DNA of 64,000 nt, from positions 3,782,001-3,846,000 of the forward strand of contig OZ251224.1 in assembly GCA_965240325.2 (NCBI GenBank), read 5' to 3'. The notes under the pieces were generated by a model. It saw only the letters and a list, made by a program, of their open reading frames with translations. It searched no databases and was not told the origin of the DNA. The translations under genes were made by a program, and so were the position numbers. This DNA comes from Rebecca billardiae RCC1528 (lineage: Eukaryota > Haptophyta). Below are positions 24,901-34,570 of this stretch, piece by piece. Numbering within the stretch: position 1 is the stretch's first letter; each line of letters begins with the position of its first letter.

Positions 24901-27900
24901 AGCCGGGCGCGCCGAACGCGACGGGCGCGGGCGCGGAGGGCGGGGCGCACGCCGCGCCGCCGCCCACCGAGTGCCGCTGGTGGGACGAGGCGCGCGGCGC
25001 GTGGGTGGCTGACGGCTGCGCCACGCTCGCCAACGCGCCCGGCGGCGGCGGTGACGGCGGCGGCGGCGGCGGTGACGGCGGCGGCGGCGGCGGTGACGGC
25101 GGCGGCGGCGGCGGTGACGGCGGCGGCGGCGGCGGTGACGGCCTACTGTGGTGCGCGTGCGACCACCTCACCGAGTTCGCGGGCGTGGCGCTCGACGTGC
25201 CCGAGTCGGGCGCGGACGCGCTCGACGACGTGCGCTCGTTCACCCTCAACCCGCTCTCGACGAGCGACGTGGCGGGCGCGCTCAGCGCACCCGCCGCAGA
25301 GCGCGACCCGACCCTGCACTCGTTGGTCGCTGCGCTCGCGGCCGCGTGCGCCGTCTCGGTGGTGGCGCTGGCGTGCTTCGAGCGGCAGAGGGCGCGGCGG
25401 CTCGCGGCGCAGGTGGGCGGGGACGACGACAAGCCGGGCGCGGAGCCGACGGCGCGCCCCTTCCGCCGCGCGCTCAGCATGCACGCCGCGCGCGCGCGCG
25501 CCTCTGACCCGGCGGCCGCCGCCTCGCGCGCCGCCGCGCCGGGCGCTGGGCTCGTCAGCGCCGAGATTGCGATCTCGGCACAGTCCGGCGCCGAGATCGA
25601 GATCTCGGCGGCGCTGCGCGCGGCGCTGACCGAGCTGCACGCCGCGTGCGAGATCCAGCGGTACGTGCGCGGGCTGCTCGCGCGCCGCGCCGCGCTCGAC
25701 GACGCCGAGTCGAACGCGCCGAGCACGCCGCCGGCGGGCGCCAAGCGCGAGCGGCTCGCGCGCTGGCGCGCGGCCACGCGCCGCGCGAGCTCGAGCGGAG
25801 GCGAGGAGGCGCTGGGGCTGGCGCGGGCCCTCGCCGTGCGCGCGGGCTCGGAGCACACGCTGCTCGGCGCGCTGCTCGCACGGCGCGAGCCCGCCCTCCG
25901 CCCCTCCGAGCTCGCCATCCTCTTCTGGGCGGCGGCTGCGCTCGGCCTCGTGCTCTCGTGCGCGCAGTACGACAACGCCCAGCCCGAGCAGGGGGCGGCC
26001 ATTGTTCTGATACACGAGCTGCTCGCCGCGGCGACGACCGCGCTGCTCACCGCGCCGCTGCTCGGCGTGGTGAAGGCGCTCTTCTCGCGCCGCCGCCGGC
26101 CGAGCGTGCGCCGCATGCTCTCCCGCGCCGAGCGCGCCAAGCTCGTCTTTGCCGAGGCGGTGAGTGTGCGCGCCGCCGCGCTCGAGCCGCGATCGGCGGC
26201 AGAGGCGGCGGCGCCGCCGCCGCCGCCGCCGACGGCAGGGCCGGGCGCGGGCGCGGGCGCGGGCGCGGCGGGCGGTGGGCGCGGCGCGCGCGCGAGGGCG
26301 TGGGCGGCGCGCGTGCTCGGCGGCGCCTCGCGCGCGCGCGGCGCGGGCCGCACGGCGCTGCCCGACGGTCGCGTGCTCCCCACGCGCCAGCCGCGCCGCT
26401 CGCCCGTCCAAGTGACGCTCAGCGCAGCCAGCGATACGCCGCCGGGCGCGGCGCCGCGCGGCGCGGGCTCGGCAGGGCTGGCCGCCGCGCCCGCTCGGTG
26501 CGCCGACGAGGGCGCAGGCAGCGGCTCGAGCGGCTCCGACTCGGGCGGGCGCGACAGCTCGCTTGGCGCCCGCGCCCGCGCGCTGCAGCACACGCAAGGC
26601 GTGCGCTCGCGCGTCGCCGCAGCGGAGGGTGGGCTGGGCGCGGGCGGCGCGCTGGGCGGGGGCGGCGCGCCCGGCGCGGACGGCGGCGCCGCCGAGGCCG
26701 AGGAGCGGGCGCGGGCGCCGCAGTCGGGCGCGGCGCCGCCTTCTTCGGCGCAGCCCCCGAGCCTGCTCACTGAGTGCGCGCTGCGCGAACACACGGCGCG
26801 GACCTCCTCCACGACGCGACGGCGCAGCAGCGCACGCGCCGCCCTGGGCGGGCCGGCCACCTCGGCCGCGGCCGAGCGGAGTCCTGTCGGCGCGCGCGCT
26901 GAGCCCGCCTCCCTGCGCCAGCCCGCGTCACTCGAGCTCGCGGATGGCGCGCCGCCCACGCCGCCATCGCGGCTGCCGAGGCTCCGGGGCGGCGCCGACG
27001 GGCCCTCCCTCGGCGGCCGACCGACCCGGCTGCCGCTCCGCTCCTCAGGCTCCTCGCCGCCCCCGCGCTCCTCGCCGCCCCCGCGCTCGCCTCCGGGCTC
27101 GCCGTCGCGCGACGCGCGCGCGCCGCGCGCCGAGGCGGCGCGGGAGTACGCGGAGGCGGCGGCGGCGGCGGCGGCCAACACGGCCAGCAGCAGGACCACG
27201 GCACCGCGCTTCTCGAGTCGCTCGGGATCGACCGTGACCCTCGCGTGGGCCTCGCCCCAGCGCTCGACCTCCTGTGGACGCGTCTCGCCAGCGAGCGCGT
27301 TGGCGGCGGCGGCGGCGGCGGCGGAGGCGGCGGCGGGTGGCTCGAGCTCGCGAGACGGCCGTGCGTCGGGCGCGGCGCCCGGCAACGGCGGCGCCGCCGG
27401 CTCCGCCCCGTGTTCAGGCGCCTCGCCGCGCTCGCCGCCCTACTCGCCGCCCGGGCCCGCGCCTCCGCCATCGGCGGCGGCCGCCGACTCCGTCGTACCG
27501 ATGCGCCGAGCGCCGCCGCGCGAGCGGCCGGCGTCAGCGGCCGGCCGCGTGCAGCTGCCGCCGATGCCGCGGCCGGCGGCAGTGGCGCACGGCGGCGGCA
27601 GCGGCGAGTGGCACCGCGCCCGGCCGAGCGAGCGGCTGCAGCTGCAGCTCAGCTCGCCGCCGCTCCGCACGCGCGTGGGCGAGCTCCAGGCGCGCCTCGC
27701 CACTTTCTCCAACCCCTCCGCGCCGGACTCGCCCGCGCCGCGCCGGGAGCCGGCGCGCCGCACGTTCTCCGCAGAGCTCGCGCAGCAGTACATGCCGTCC
27801 GCGGCGTCGCGCTTCGAGGCTCCGACCGAGGCCGAGCGGCTGCGCGCTTCAGGTAGGTGGTCTGCCGCGCCCTCGCCGCAGCTGCCGCCCCGCCTCGGCG

Positions 27901-28778
27901 GCGTGCTGGAGCGCCAGTCGTCTGCAGCGCTCGCGACCGACGACGGCGCGCGCGCCACCGACCTCTCGGGCGTCTCCGTGGCGGAGGCGTCCGAGCTGAC
28001 CAGCGCGTCCCTCGCATCGCTGTCGGCGCTCTCCGCTCCGCACGCGAGCGGGCTCGACTCCGCCTCCGCCTCGCTGCTGCGCTACCGCTTCGTGCTCGCC
28101 GACCCGACGCTCTCGGGCGCGGTGCACCCGCCCGCCGCGCGCCGCTTCCTCGAGGAGCTCGGCTTTGGGCGCGCTCGCGCGGCGCGCGCGGTTGCGCAGC
28201 TCGAGGCGGCCGCCGCCGCGTCGGACGAGGCCGCGGGCGGAGGCGGCGGGCGCGCGGGCGGAGGCGGCGGGCGCGCGGGCGGAGGCGGCGGGCGCGAGCG
28301 CGCAAACGGTGACGGCGTCATCACCTTCCGCGCGCTGTGCAGCTGGTACGCGGTGCGAGTCGAGGACGAGGCGCGCGCGCGCGTGCGCCGCGCGGCGCGC
28401 GCGCGCGCGCTCGCGCCGCTGTGCTGCGCCGCGCGCGGCGCGTGCTCGGCGGCGTGCGGCCGGCGCGTGCGCACGACCCTCGGCTGGCTCATCTCGGTGG
28501 CGACGGTGTGCGCGTGCTGCCTCTCCGCGCTCGCGTACGGCTACCGCTTCGGCCGCGCCAAGACGCGGCGCATGCTGCTCAGCTGGGGGCTCGCCGAGGC
28601 GCAGCGGCTCGCGCTCGTCGAGCCGCTGCTCACGCTCGTGCGCGTCGGCGCGGCGCAGGCGGTGCGGCGCACGGCGCACTTTGGCGCGACAGTGGGCGAC
28701 TCGATCAACCACACGCTCGCGTCACTCGCCGGCCGCTGCCTGCAGTGGGCGCTGGGCGGCGCCGGGCTGGCCGGCTGA
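12978..28778 (+). CDS. Giant secreted/membrane protein: RCC1 repeats, Pro-rich stalk, REJ-like, GPS, polycystin-1-like membrane region
   Basis: Six exons: 12978..13129, 13243..13422, 13563..13916, 14066..14404, 14641..14820 and 15086..28778. They join in frame to 14,898 nt, 4,965 aa. A signal peptide (MPLGVGLLALVATTA) is followed by RCC1-type repeats to about residue 435, with the recurring pattern K/R-C-W/F-G...GQLG...G..H-x-C and therefore paired cysteines suited to a secreted beta-propeller. Residues about 436-2,633 are Ser-Pro-Pro-Pro-type repeats like hydroxyproline-rich cell-wall glycoproteins. Residues 2,634-3,690 look like the REJ/Ig-like ectodomain of polycystin-1 proteins. A GPS motif follows: C3698-x-W-W, a GC pair, then WCACDHLTEF with the HL/T cleavage tripeptide at about 3,762. 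Then come one helix (3,811-3,833), an IQ motif (IQRYVRGLLARR, about 3,925), a helix pair (about 4,011-4,065) and a final helix with the PKD1-like YGYRFG (about 4,867-4,890). No PLAT or channel domain is recognisable. By family analogy it would be an adhesion or mechanosensory receptor. Confidence 0.8.
15187..21780 (+). repeat. 6.6-kb in-frame Pro/Ser repeat tract
   Basis: About 2,200 codons consist almost only of CCN (Pro) and AGC/TCG/TCA (Ser), with periodic Ala, Leu, Thr, Val, Ile or Arg. The basic unit is SPPP. Higher-order units of about 13 residues (SPPPSPPPSPPPA/LPPP) recur through most of the tract, while sub-blocks rich in SPSPPP occur near 16.6-16.8 kb and 18.7-18.8 kb. The reading frame is never broken, which implies selection or recent homogenisation. 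Such motifs are heavily hydroxylated and arabinosylated in algal and plant wall proteins. The tract encodes the extended stalk of the giant protein. Assembly across it is hard, so its true length is uncertain. Confidence 0.95.
25041..25140 (+). repeat. 21-bp minisatellite (x5) coding Gly-Asp inside the GPS motif
   Basis: Five GGTGAC-containing units spaced 21 bp apart encode GGGGDGG repeats. They lie exactly between the Gly-Cys pair and the Cys-x-Cys...HLT half of the GPS motif in the giant protein, expanding a loop that is normally short. Frame is kept because the unit length is a multiple of three. Confidence 0.9.
28233..28296 (+). repeat. 21-bp in-frame minisatellite (x3)
   Basis: Three near-identical GC-rich 21-bp units encode RAGGGGG repeats in the C-terminal loop of the giant protein. 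They are followed by ANGDGVITF, which looks like half an EF-hand loop but lacks the first Asp and the closing Glu, so calcium binding is doubtful. Confidence 0.75.
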
Positions 28779-29425
28779 GCGCAGATTACTGTCTAGCTCG
28801 CTATTACCATCAACATACAGTCACCTGCTGTACTAGCAGCTAGTAATCATGCGCATGCGCGAAGCATCCGACGAGTGTCCGGAGCCGAGCCTAGTTCCCC
28901 GGGCTACTGATGACTGAACTCAGTCGTACCGTTGTGTTAGTGCCGACGAATCGGCCTCTGGCCCTCTGCAGGCTGAAGCTAACTAGTGACTGCCGAGTCG
29001 TAGCTACTGCGTCAGTGCGAGACGCGAGTGCCCGAACTCCGCGACGACCGATCGTAACTTACGACTGTACGAACAGCGGCAATGTCGGTACTGAGCTGGG
29101 CATCCGCAGCCAGTCTGACGACGACGACTGGCTCCCGACTCGCGGGGCCGCTACCTGCTACAGCGGAGCCTACGGGCACTCGGCCCAACCTTCAAGCTGT
29201 TGACGCTTCGCCGTCACCGGCCGACCGTGTTCCCCGCCGTGACCGTCACTACCGTACTGGGTATCACGTGGATCCCGGAGCACGACCCAGGCCTCGACAA
29301 GCGGCAAGCAGTGGTCATGCGTGGAGGCGACCCCATCGTTCCGGGCCCGGGCGGCCGCGCGCAGGCACCGCGGTGCCGCACGCACTGATTATCGGCCTGC
29401 TCAGTCCGAAATCGCGCAGTCCACG
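28779..29425. other. Intergenic, no gene recognised
   Basis: This lower-GC stretch separates the giant gene from the cyclophilin gene on the same strand. It should hold the 3' UTR of the former and promoter/5' UTR of the latter. I see no coding potential, no tRNA and no notable repeat. Confidence 0.5.
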
Positions 29426-31261
29426 ATGATGCCTGCGGTGCTGGGCGTGGTTGTGGCCATCGGCGGCGTCGTCACGCCGGGGCCGCGAGCAACGGCTCCG
29501 GGAGTCTCACACGCGCGCATCACGCGTGCCGCATCCCGTGTCGCACTGTCGATGAGCGCCTTTGAGGTCGAGCGACGAGCGTTTGTCGGTGGCATTGCGT
29601 CGTCCGCCGCGCTCGCCGACTCGTTCGAGACTCGCTTCCTGCGGCAGGTCTCGCCGACGCCCGGGCTGGCGACGGCGCCGAACATGCCCGATCTGCCGTC
29701 TTTTTACGCGCCCTTCTTCAAGGGCGGCGGGCGCCGCCTCACCCCGGAGGCGCTTGCCCTGCGCAACCTGCCGACTACGTGTCCGCCGATCCTCGAGCTG
29801 CGGAAGCTGGTGCTGCAGCTTGACGCGCTGCGCATGCTCGAGGGCTCGGAGCAGCTCAAGCTCGCGCGCGACGCCACGTTCTGGCCGGCCATCGAGCGCA
29901 TCCTCGGCGAGCTCTCCGTCGCCCTCGCCGAGAGCCCGCCGCTGCTCGTCCTCTTCGTGCCAGACGACCAGACGCGCGAGACCAAATCGCGCACGGCCGC
30001 GATGCGCGAGGAGCTGAACAGCGTGCAGACGGCGGTGTACGGGCGGAACGTGACGGGGCTCGCGCAGCTGCTCCTGCCGCTGGCTCTCCAGCTCGAGCAG
30101 CTCGGCCGCCTCACCGTCGGCCGCTTCCCGTACACGGTGCCGCGCGGTGGGCGCTTTGAGACGCTCCCGCGGCTGCTGGGCAGAGGTGCGCCGCCGCAAG
30201 CGCGCGCGCGCGATCCGTCTGCGCGGCGCGCGGACTCGGCGGGCGGGCGGTGGTTGGCGCGATGCGCCCACCGGCCGGCCCCGTCCACCCGACCGACCCG
30301 CACGCGCGGCACTCTGCACGCGCACGCACGCTGCGCCGCGCGCGCAGCCGAGGCCACGCTCACGTTCCGACGGATCACCTCGCTTACGGAGAACAGCTCG
30401 TCGACGGTGCGCGCGACGCTGTTGCTCGACGGGTACGCCGCGCCGATCTCGGCCGGCGCGTTCGCCGACCTCTCCGTCCGCGGCTTCTACAACGGGCTGC
30501 CGCTGTATGACGGCCTCGGGCTGCAGCAGAACAAGTCGGCGGTGGGCAAGAACGCGCTCGGCTGCGGCACCGTCTCCGCAAACGTGACGGGCTTCGTCAA
30601 CCCGTACACGGGCGAGTACCGCACGGTGCCGCTGGAGTACAAGGCGGTGCGGGCGTCAGAGCCCGTCTACTTTGAGCTCGAGGAGCTCGAAGTCGACGAG
30701 GAGGAGGAGCCAGGCGAGGTGCAGCAGCCGGGCGGCGACGGGGGTGGCAGCGGCAGCGGCAGCGGCAGCGGCAGCGATTCTGGCCGGCGCGGCATGCTCT
30801 CGGCGTTCGGGCTCGGCAGCAGGAAAGTGGAGGAGGAGGCGAACAAGTCGCCGACCGAGAAAGCGCCCGGCCCGCCCGCCATCCCCTTCAATGTGGACGG
30901 CGTGATCGGGCTCTTCCATCCGCCGGGGAATCCGGATGGCGCGTCGTCGCAGTTCTTTTGGCTCGCAGACCCGCAGGCCGACGGCCGGAAGCTCGACGGC
31001 AAGTACGCGCCGTTCGCGCTGTGCGTCGACGGGTACGAAGACCTGCTTTCGCTGCGCGCGGGCGACATGCTCGAGCTCGTCGAGCTCGACCGCAGGGCGA
31101 CACGGATCCTGACGCGACCGGGGCCCGCGCCCAAGTACTCAACGCGCTCGCGCTCAACGTCCATCCGCGACTACAACATGCTCACTGGCGAGTACATCCG
31201 CGAGCAGGACGCCACCGCGATCCCTGCGGAGGTGCCGCTAGAGAAAGCCCCGCCGCGATGA
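29426..31261 (+). CDS. CYP38/TLP40-like thylakoid-lumen cyclophilin, two exons
   Basis: Exons are 29426..30185 and 30348..31261 (557 aa). The 162-nt intron (GTGCG...GCGCAG) is a multiple of three and has no stop, so the frame reads through it; removing it restores LLGRAEATLTF, matching the start of the CYP38 cyclophilin fold. That fold reads TLLLDGYAAPISAGAFADL, RGFYNGLPLYDG, TGEYRTVPLE, GVIGLFH and SSQFFW. The helical N-terminal half (about 60-240) corresponds to the CYP38 helical bundle. The N-terminus carries a hydrophobic signal, a Ser/Ala/Arg-rich transit-like part and then RRAFVGGIASSAALADS, a twin-arginine thylakoid signal. An acidic Ser/Gly-rich insert (about residues 400-460) splits the cyclophilin domain. 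Usual active-site Arg/Phe residues are poorly conserved, as in plant CYP38, so a chaperone role in photosystem II assembly is more likely than catalysis. Start chosen at the first of two adjacent ATGs. Confidence 0.82.
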   Translation: MMPAVLGVVVAIGGVVTPGPRATAPGVSHARITRAASRVALSMSAFEVERRAFVGGIASSAALADSFETRFLRQVSPTPGLATAPNMPDLPSFYAPFFKGGGRRLTPEALALRNLPTTCPPILELRKLVLQLDALRMLEGSEQLKLARDATFWPAIERILGELSVALAESPPLLVLFVPDDQTRETKSRTAAMREELNSVQTAVYGRNVTGLAQLLLPLALQLEQLGRLTVGRFPYTVPRGGRFETLPRLLGRGAPPQARARDPSARRADSAGGRWLARCAHRPAPSTRPTRTRGTLHAHARCAARAAEATLTFRRITSLTENSSSTVRATLLLDGYAAPISAGAFADLSVRGFYNGLPLYDGLGLQQNKSAVGKNALGCGTVSANVTGFVNPYTGEYRTVPLEYKAVRASEPVYFELEELEVDEEEEPGEVQQPGGDGGGSGSGSGSGSDSGRRGMLSAFGLGSRKVEEEANKSPTEKAPGPPAIPFNVDGVIGLFHPPGNPDGASSQFFWLADPQADGRKLDGKYAPFALCVDGYEDLLSLRAGDMLELVELDRRATRILTRPGPAPKYSTRSRSTSIRDYNMLTGEYIREQDATAIPAEVPLEKAPPR

Positions 31262-31519
31262 TGCCCACGCGCCCGCCGCCTAGAGAAAGCCGCGCGAGCG
31301 CGCTCGACCATGTCCGTTCGGCATCGGCCGCGGCGGCATCGTTCAGATCGCTCGGGATTCGGGGGGGAACACGTGGCGGCGGTCCAGATGGTTTCCGCGT
31401 CTAATTGGCCCCATTTAAAAAATGATGATGATGTTCGGCCGCCATCTCCACGGCCGCCTTCTGCTTCGTCATCTGATTGCACGCGGCCGGCAGCAAGCTT
31501 GGCGAGCGCTGCGGCAGCC

Positions 31520-32558
31520 ATGGTCTCCTCGCACATTCCTGCCATCGGGCGGCTCGCGCTCCTCGCGCTGCTCGCGCTGCCTGCCGGCGAGTGCGCCGTG
31601 GTCGTGAGGCAGCCGCATGGGCTGCGGCTGCACGCCATCTCGGCCCGCCCGTCTCAGGTCGCACGGTGCGCGCGCGGGTGGGCAGTCGGTTGCGGGGGGT
31701 CGCCACCGCTCGGGCGCCGCGGGCCGTGCGCGTGCGCATCGCTGCGATGCTGTGACATGACCCTCCCTCTCCGCACGCTCGCCGCGCAGGTCGCGCCTGG
31801 CTTCGATGCACACGTCGTCCGATGACCTCGAGATGGCGGATGCGCTCCCCGCGCGCACGGCGTCGCGTACGCGGCACGCTGCAGGCGCACTCTTGGGCCG
31901 CGCGCAGCGCTGGCTGGCGGGTGCGGCGAGCGGCCTCGTCTTCTTCGCGGCCGCGCGCCCGGCGCACGCCGGGCGCAACGCACCCCCACCAGAGCCTCGC
32001 GGCCGCATCGAGATCTCTTTCGACGCCGAGCCGCGCGAGCTCACCGGCGCGGAGAAGGCGGTGTGCGTCGGCATCTCAGCGGCTGCCTCCGGCGGGCTTC
32101 TGTACTGGGGCAAGCTCACGGGCGACCAGGAGGACCGCGATGAGGAGAAGCGCATTAAGTCGGAGACGGAGCGGCTCAACAAGGTGCGCGACGAGTTCCT
32201 CATGGACGACGAGGTCGTGAACGACGACGACCTCTTCTCGTCCCTCCGCAAGCGGATGGGCAAGGCGGGCAGTGGCGAGGACGATGTGCCGAGCGGTCCC
32301 GAGCCCTCCTTCGATGGCTTCGACGGCCTCGACGGCCTCGACGACTCCGACGACCCGACGCCGAGCCCGCCGCCAAGCTCGGCGCCCTCGGCGCCGACCG
32401 GCCTCGCCGAGCCACCGACCGGCCTCGCCGAGCCGCCCACAGCGCCCCCGGAGCCGCCCTCCTCACCCGCCCCCGAGCCCGCTGATGATGATGACGGGCC
32501 GTCTGGCGACCGCGACGCAGACATTGAGCGCTTGAAGCGCATGTTCGGCTCCTCCTGA
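31520..32558 (+). CDS. Predicted thylakoid membrane protein of unknown function, two exons
   Basis: Exons are 31520..31665 and 31790..32558; the 124-nt intron runs GTGCG to GCGCAG and joining keeps the frame (304 aa). Residues 1-25 (MVSSHIPAIGRLALLALLAL then PAGECA) form a signal peptide. Next come an Arg/Ser-rich transit-like part and a second hydrophobic stretch GAASGLVFFAAARPAHA, which ends like a thylakoid processing site. The mature protein has one predicted helix (AVCVGISAAASGGLLYWG), a charged coiled-coil-like part (DEEKRIKSETERLNKVRDEF), and an acidic Pro-rich tail with a repeated TGLAEPP. I do not recognise the family. It lies 258 bp downstream of the CYP38-like gene on the same strand. 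Confidence is good for existence and targeting, nil for function. Confidence 0.62.
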
Positions 32559-33107
32559 GCTGCGAGCACGGCCGCTGCCGTCGCTGGAGCGGGGGGCTGC
32601 GCCGAGCGGCTCGGGGCCAGCGGAGAGGAGCAGTGCGCAGACATTCATGCTGGACTGCACGGACCGGCCGTCACGGCCGTGGTCGGCATGAACAGTTTGA
32701 CCCGCGGGCGCGCCAAGACCGTCTCATGCCAGATTCACGGACTGAGACTGAGACTGCTCACGACTCGTCATTGGCAGTGGCTACGCCCAGCTTAATTAAG
32801 CCCACGACTGGAGTCGGCCTTACGCGGATGAATAATGTTTCATCAGTCGAAGTTATACCCTTTAAGTCGTTTATTCGGATCATCTTAGGCCAGCAGAGTT
32901 AGCCGCTAGCTAGTATTAAGTCAAAAGTGTGCCCCGTCCGTCAGCTGTGAGTGTGAGTCGGCAGTGCCAGCCTGAGGCTGAGGGTCAGGAGGCTCAACGG
33001 AACGGCTCGGACATTCGGATGCAACGACGTCGACGATCACGACGGCGAAGTATGATACTCATCCGAGTCATCGGATATAGCTTACTCCGCGACGTTAACT
33101 ACTCAGT

Positions 33108-33164
33108 TACTAACTGTAGCCCGTCACCGGACCGAACCGCCGCCGCCACAGCGTCCTGCTCATC
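33108..33164 (+). repeat. Dispersed repeat family C, copy 1
   Basis: TACTAACTG, followed by GTAGCCCGT and an AACCGCCGCCGCCACAGCGT block, recurs at 35902-35963 with small indels. In both places a family B copy lies within about 250 bp, so B and C may belong to one larger element. Confidence 0.55.
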
Positions 33165-33394
33165 ATGGACGATTCATGCAGCACTGATATGGCTACGTAC
33201 GGGCCGGACAGCCGTGCTGTCCCCTCTCGCCCGTGCTCGCAGTCGCCGTCGCGCTCCGCGGGCCGCGGCCCCGTCGGTCACACCGCCGCGGCGGCATCGG
33301 TACGCGCGCGCAGCGGCCGCCCTCGCACTCACGCACTCGGCATCGACGCGGCGGCGAGGCTACAGTGTGCCGTGACGGTGCGGGTGGCACAGCT

Positions 33395-33474
33395 GCACCG
33401 CGGACCCCCCACTACATTGGTTCCAATAACGGAAGAAAGAGGACGGGGGACCGCGGAACGACGCGCGGTCACAT
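33395..33474 (+). repeat. Dispersed repeat family B, copy 1 (divergent)
   Basis: The family pattern is GCACCGCGGGCCCCCAACTA, CGTTGGTTC, a GGAAGA-rich middle, and CCGCGGAACGCGGTCAT. This copy differs in the centre and carries an insertion (GACG) near the right end. The right end itself is a short GC hairpin (CCGCG...CGCGG). Confidence 0.7.
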
Positions 33475-33476
33475 AG

Positions 33477-33735
<259 letters not shown>

Positions 33736-33912
33736 TCTCGATCTCATTCGTCCGTCATCAGTTCGTCGATCTCTCTCTCTTTCATTAATTCAGCGGATCG
33801 ATATCGACAGAGAGATCGATATCGTCGATCATCGATCAATCATCAAATCGATCGATCATCGATCGAGAGATAGAGAGTCACTACCTAAATCCGCAATCGT
33901 TGACGTTAAAGC

Positions 33913-34110
33913 TTATGGCCCGCGGTGCAGGGCGGAGCGCGTAGCGTGGAGCCCCGCCGGGGGCCCTCACTACGTTGTCAAAAAGATCTTTTGATCAAAG
34001 AAAAGGGGACGGGGGACGATTTTTACGGTTGTTGGAGGGTGAGTTTTCGCTTTTTCGAGGGGTAGATAGCTCTCTATCGCAAGATGCGGTTGACGAAATA
34101 GGCGCGCCCG
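33913..34110 (+). repeat. Dispersed repeat family A, copy 1 (degraded)
   Basis: It starts TTATGGCCCGCGGTGCAGGG as in copies 2 and 3, and shares the AAAAAGATC...GATCAAAG and GGGACGGGGGACGATTTT blocks. The 3' arm of the GC-rich hairpin is rearranged (GCCCCGCCGGGGGCCC), so the stem of the other copies is partly lost. Similarity fades out near a GCGCGCCC box at about 34105. Confidence 0.75.
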
Positions 34111-34355
34111 GACGTGAGTAATAAGAAAGATCGAAGGCCGCTGGCCGTCACTTTGTCAGTAAAGTTTAGTCATCGTGTCATCGACGCTATTGAAAACTTG
34201 GTCGCCGGTCCAAGGGCCGTATTGTTTTGACAAAGTGCATGTGCATGGGTCATATACTACGACTGTTTCAAACTGCATGTCGGCGTACCGAGCGCGCTGT
34301 TTGCCGGTTTGCATTATTTTGCGCACGCGCGGGGGTCATATTGAAAAAAACCGTA

Positions 34356-34399
34356 GTAAACTGTAATCACGCCTTAACCAAGTGTGCACGTTAAAACAT
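34356..34399 (-). repeat. Dispersed repeat family D, copy 2
   Basis: Positions 34368-34399 are the exact reverse complement of 12142-12173, and GTAAACTGTA lies just to the left at 34356-34365. The order of the two blocks differs from copy 1, which argues for rearranged fragments rather than a simple duplication. Confidence 0.7.
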
Positions 34400-34570
34400 G
34401 GTAAATGGTAGAATATCGGGTTGAAGAATACTAACGACGAAGCTTTGCGCTCGCGTGGCTCGAGCGCGAGATGGATGAACCTCCTTTGCCATAATATGAA
34501 AGAAAAACGGGTTACCCGCCCGCCAGCGTCTCGCGACGAGGACGGGTGCCCAAGCGGCAAGCGCGCACAT

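Noticed and set aside
28233-28340. A functional EF-hand in the giant protein
   Set aside because: NGDGVITF is suggestive, but the first Asp and the twelfth-position Glu are missing.
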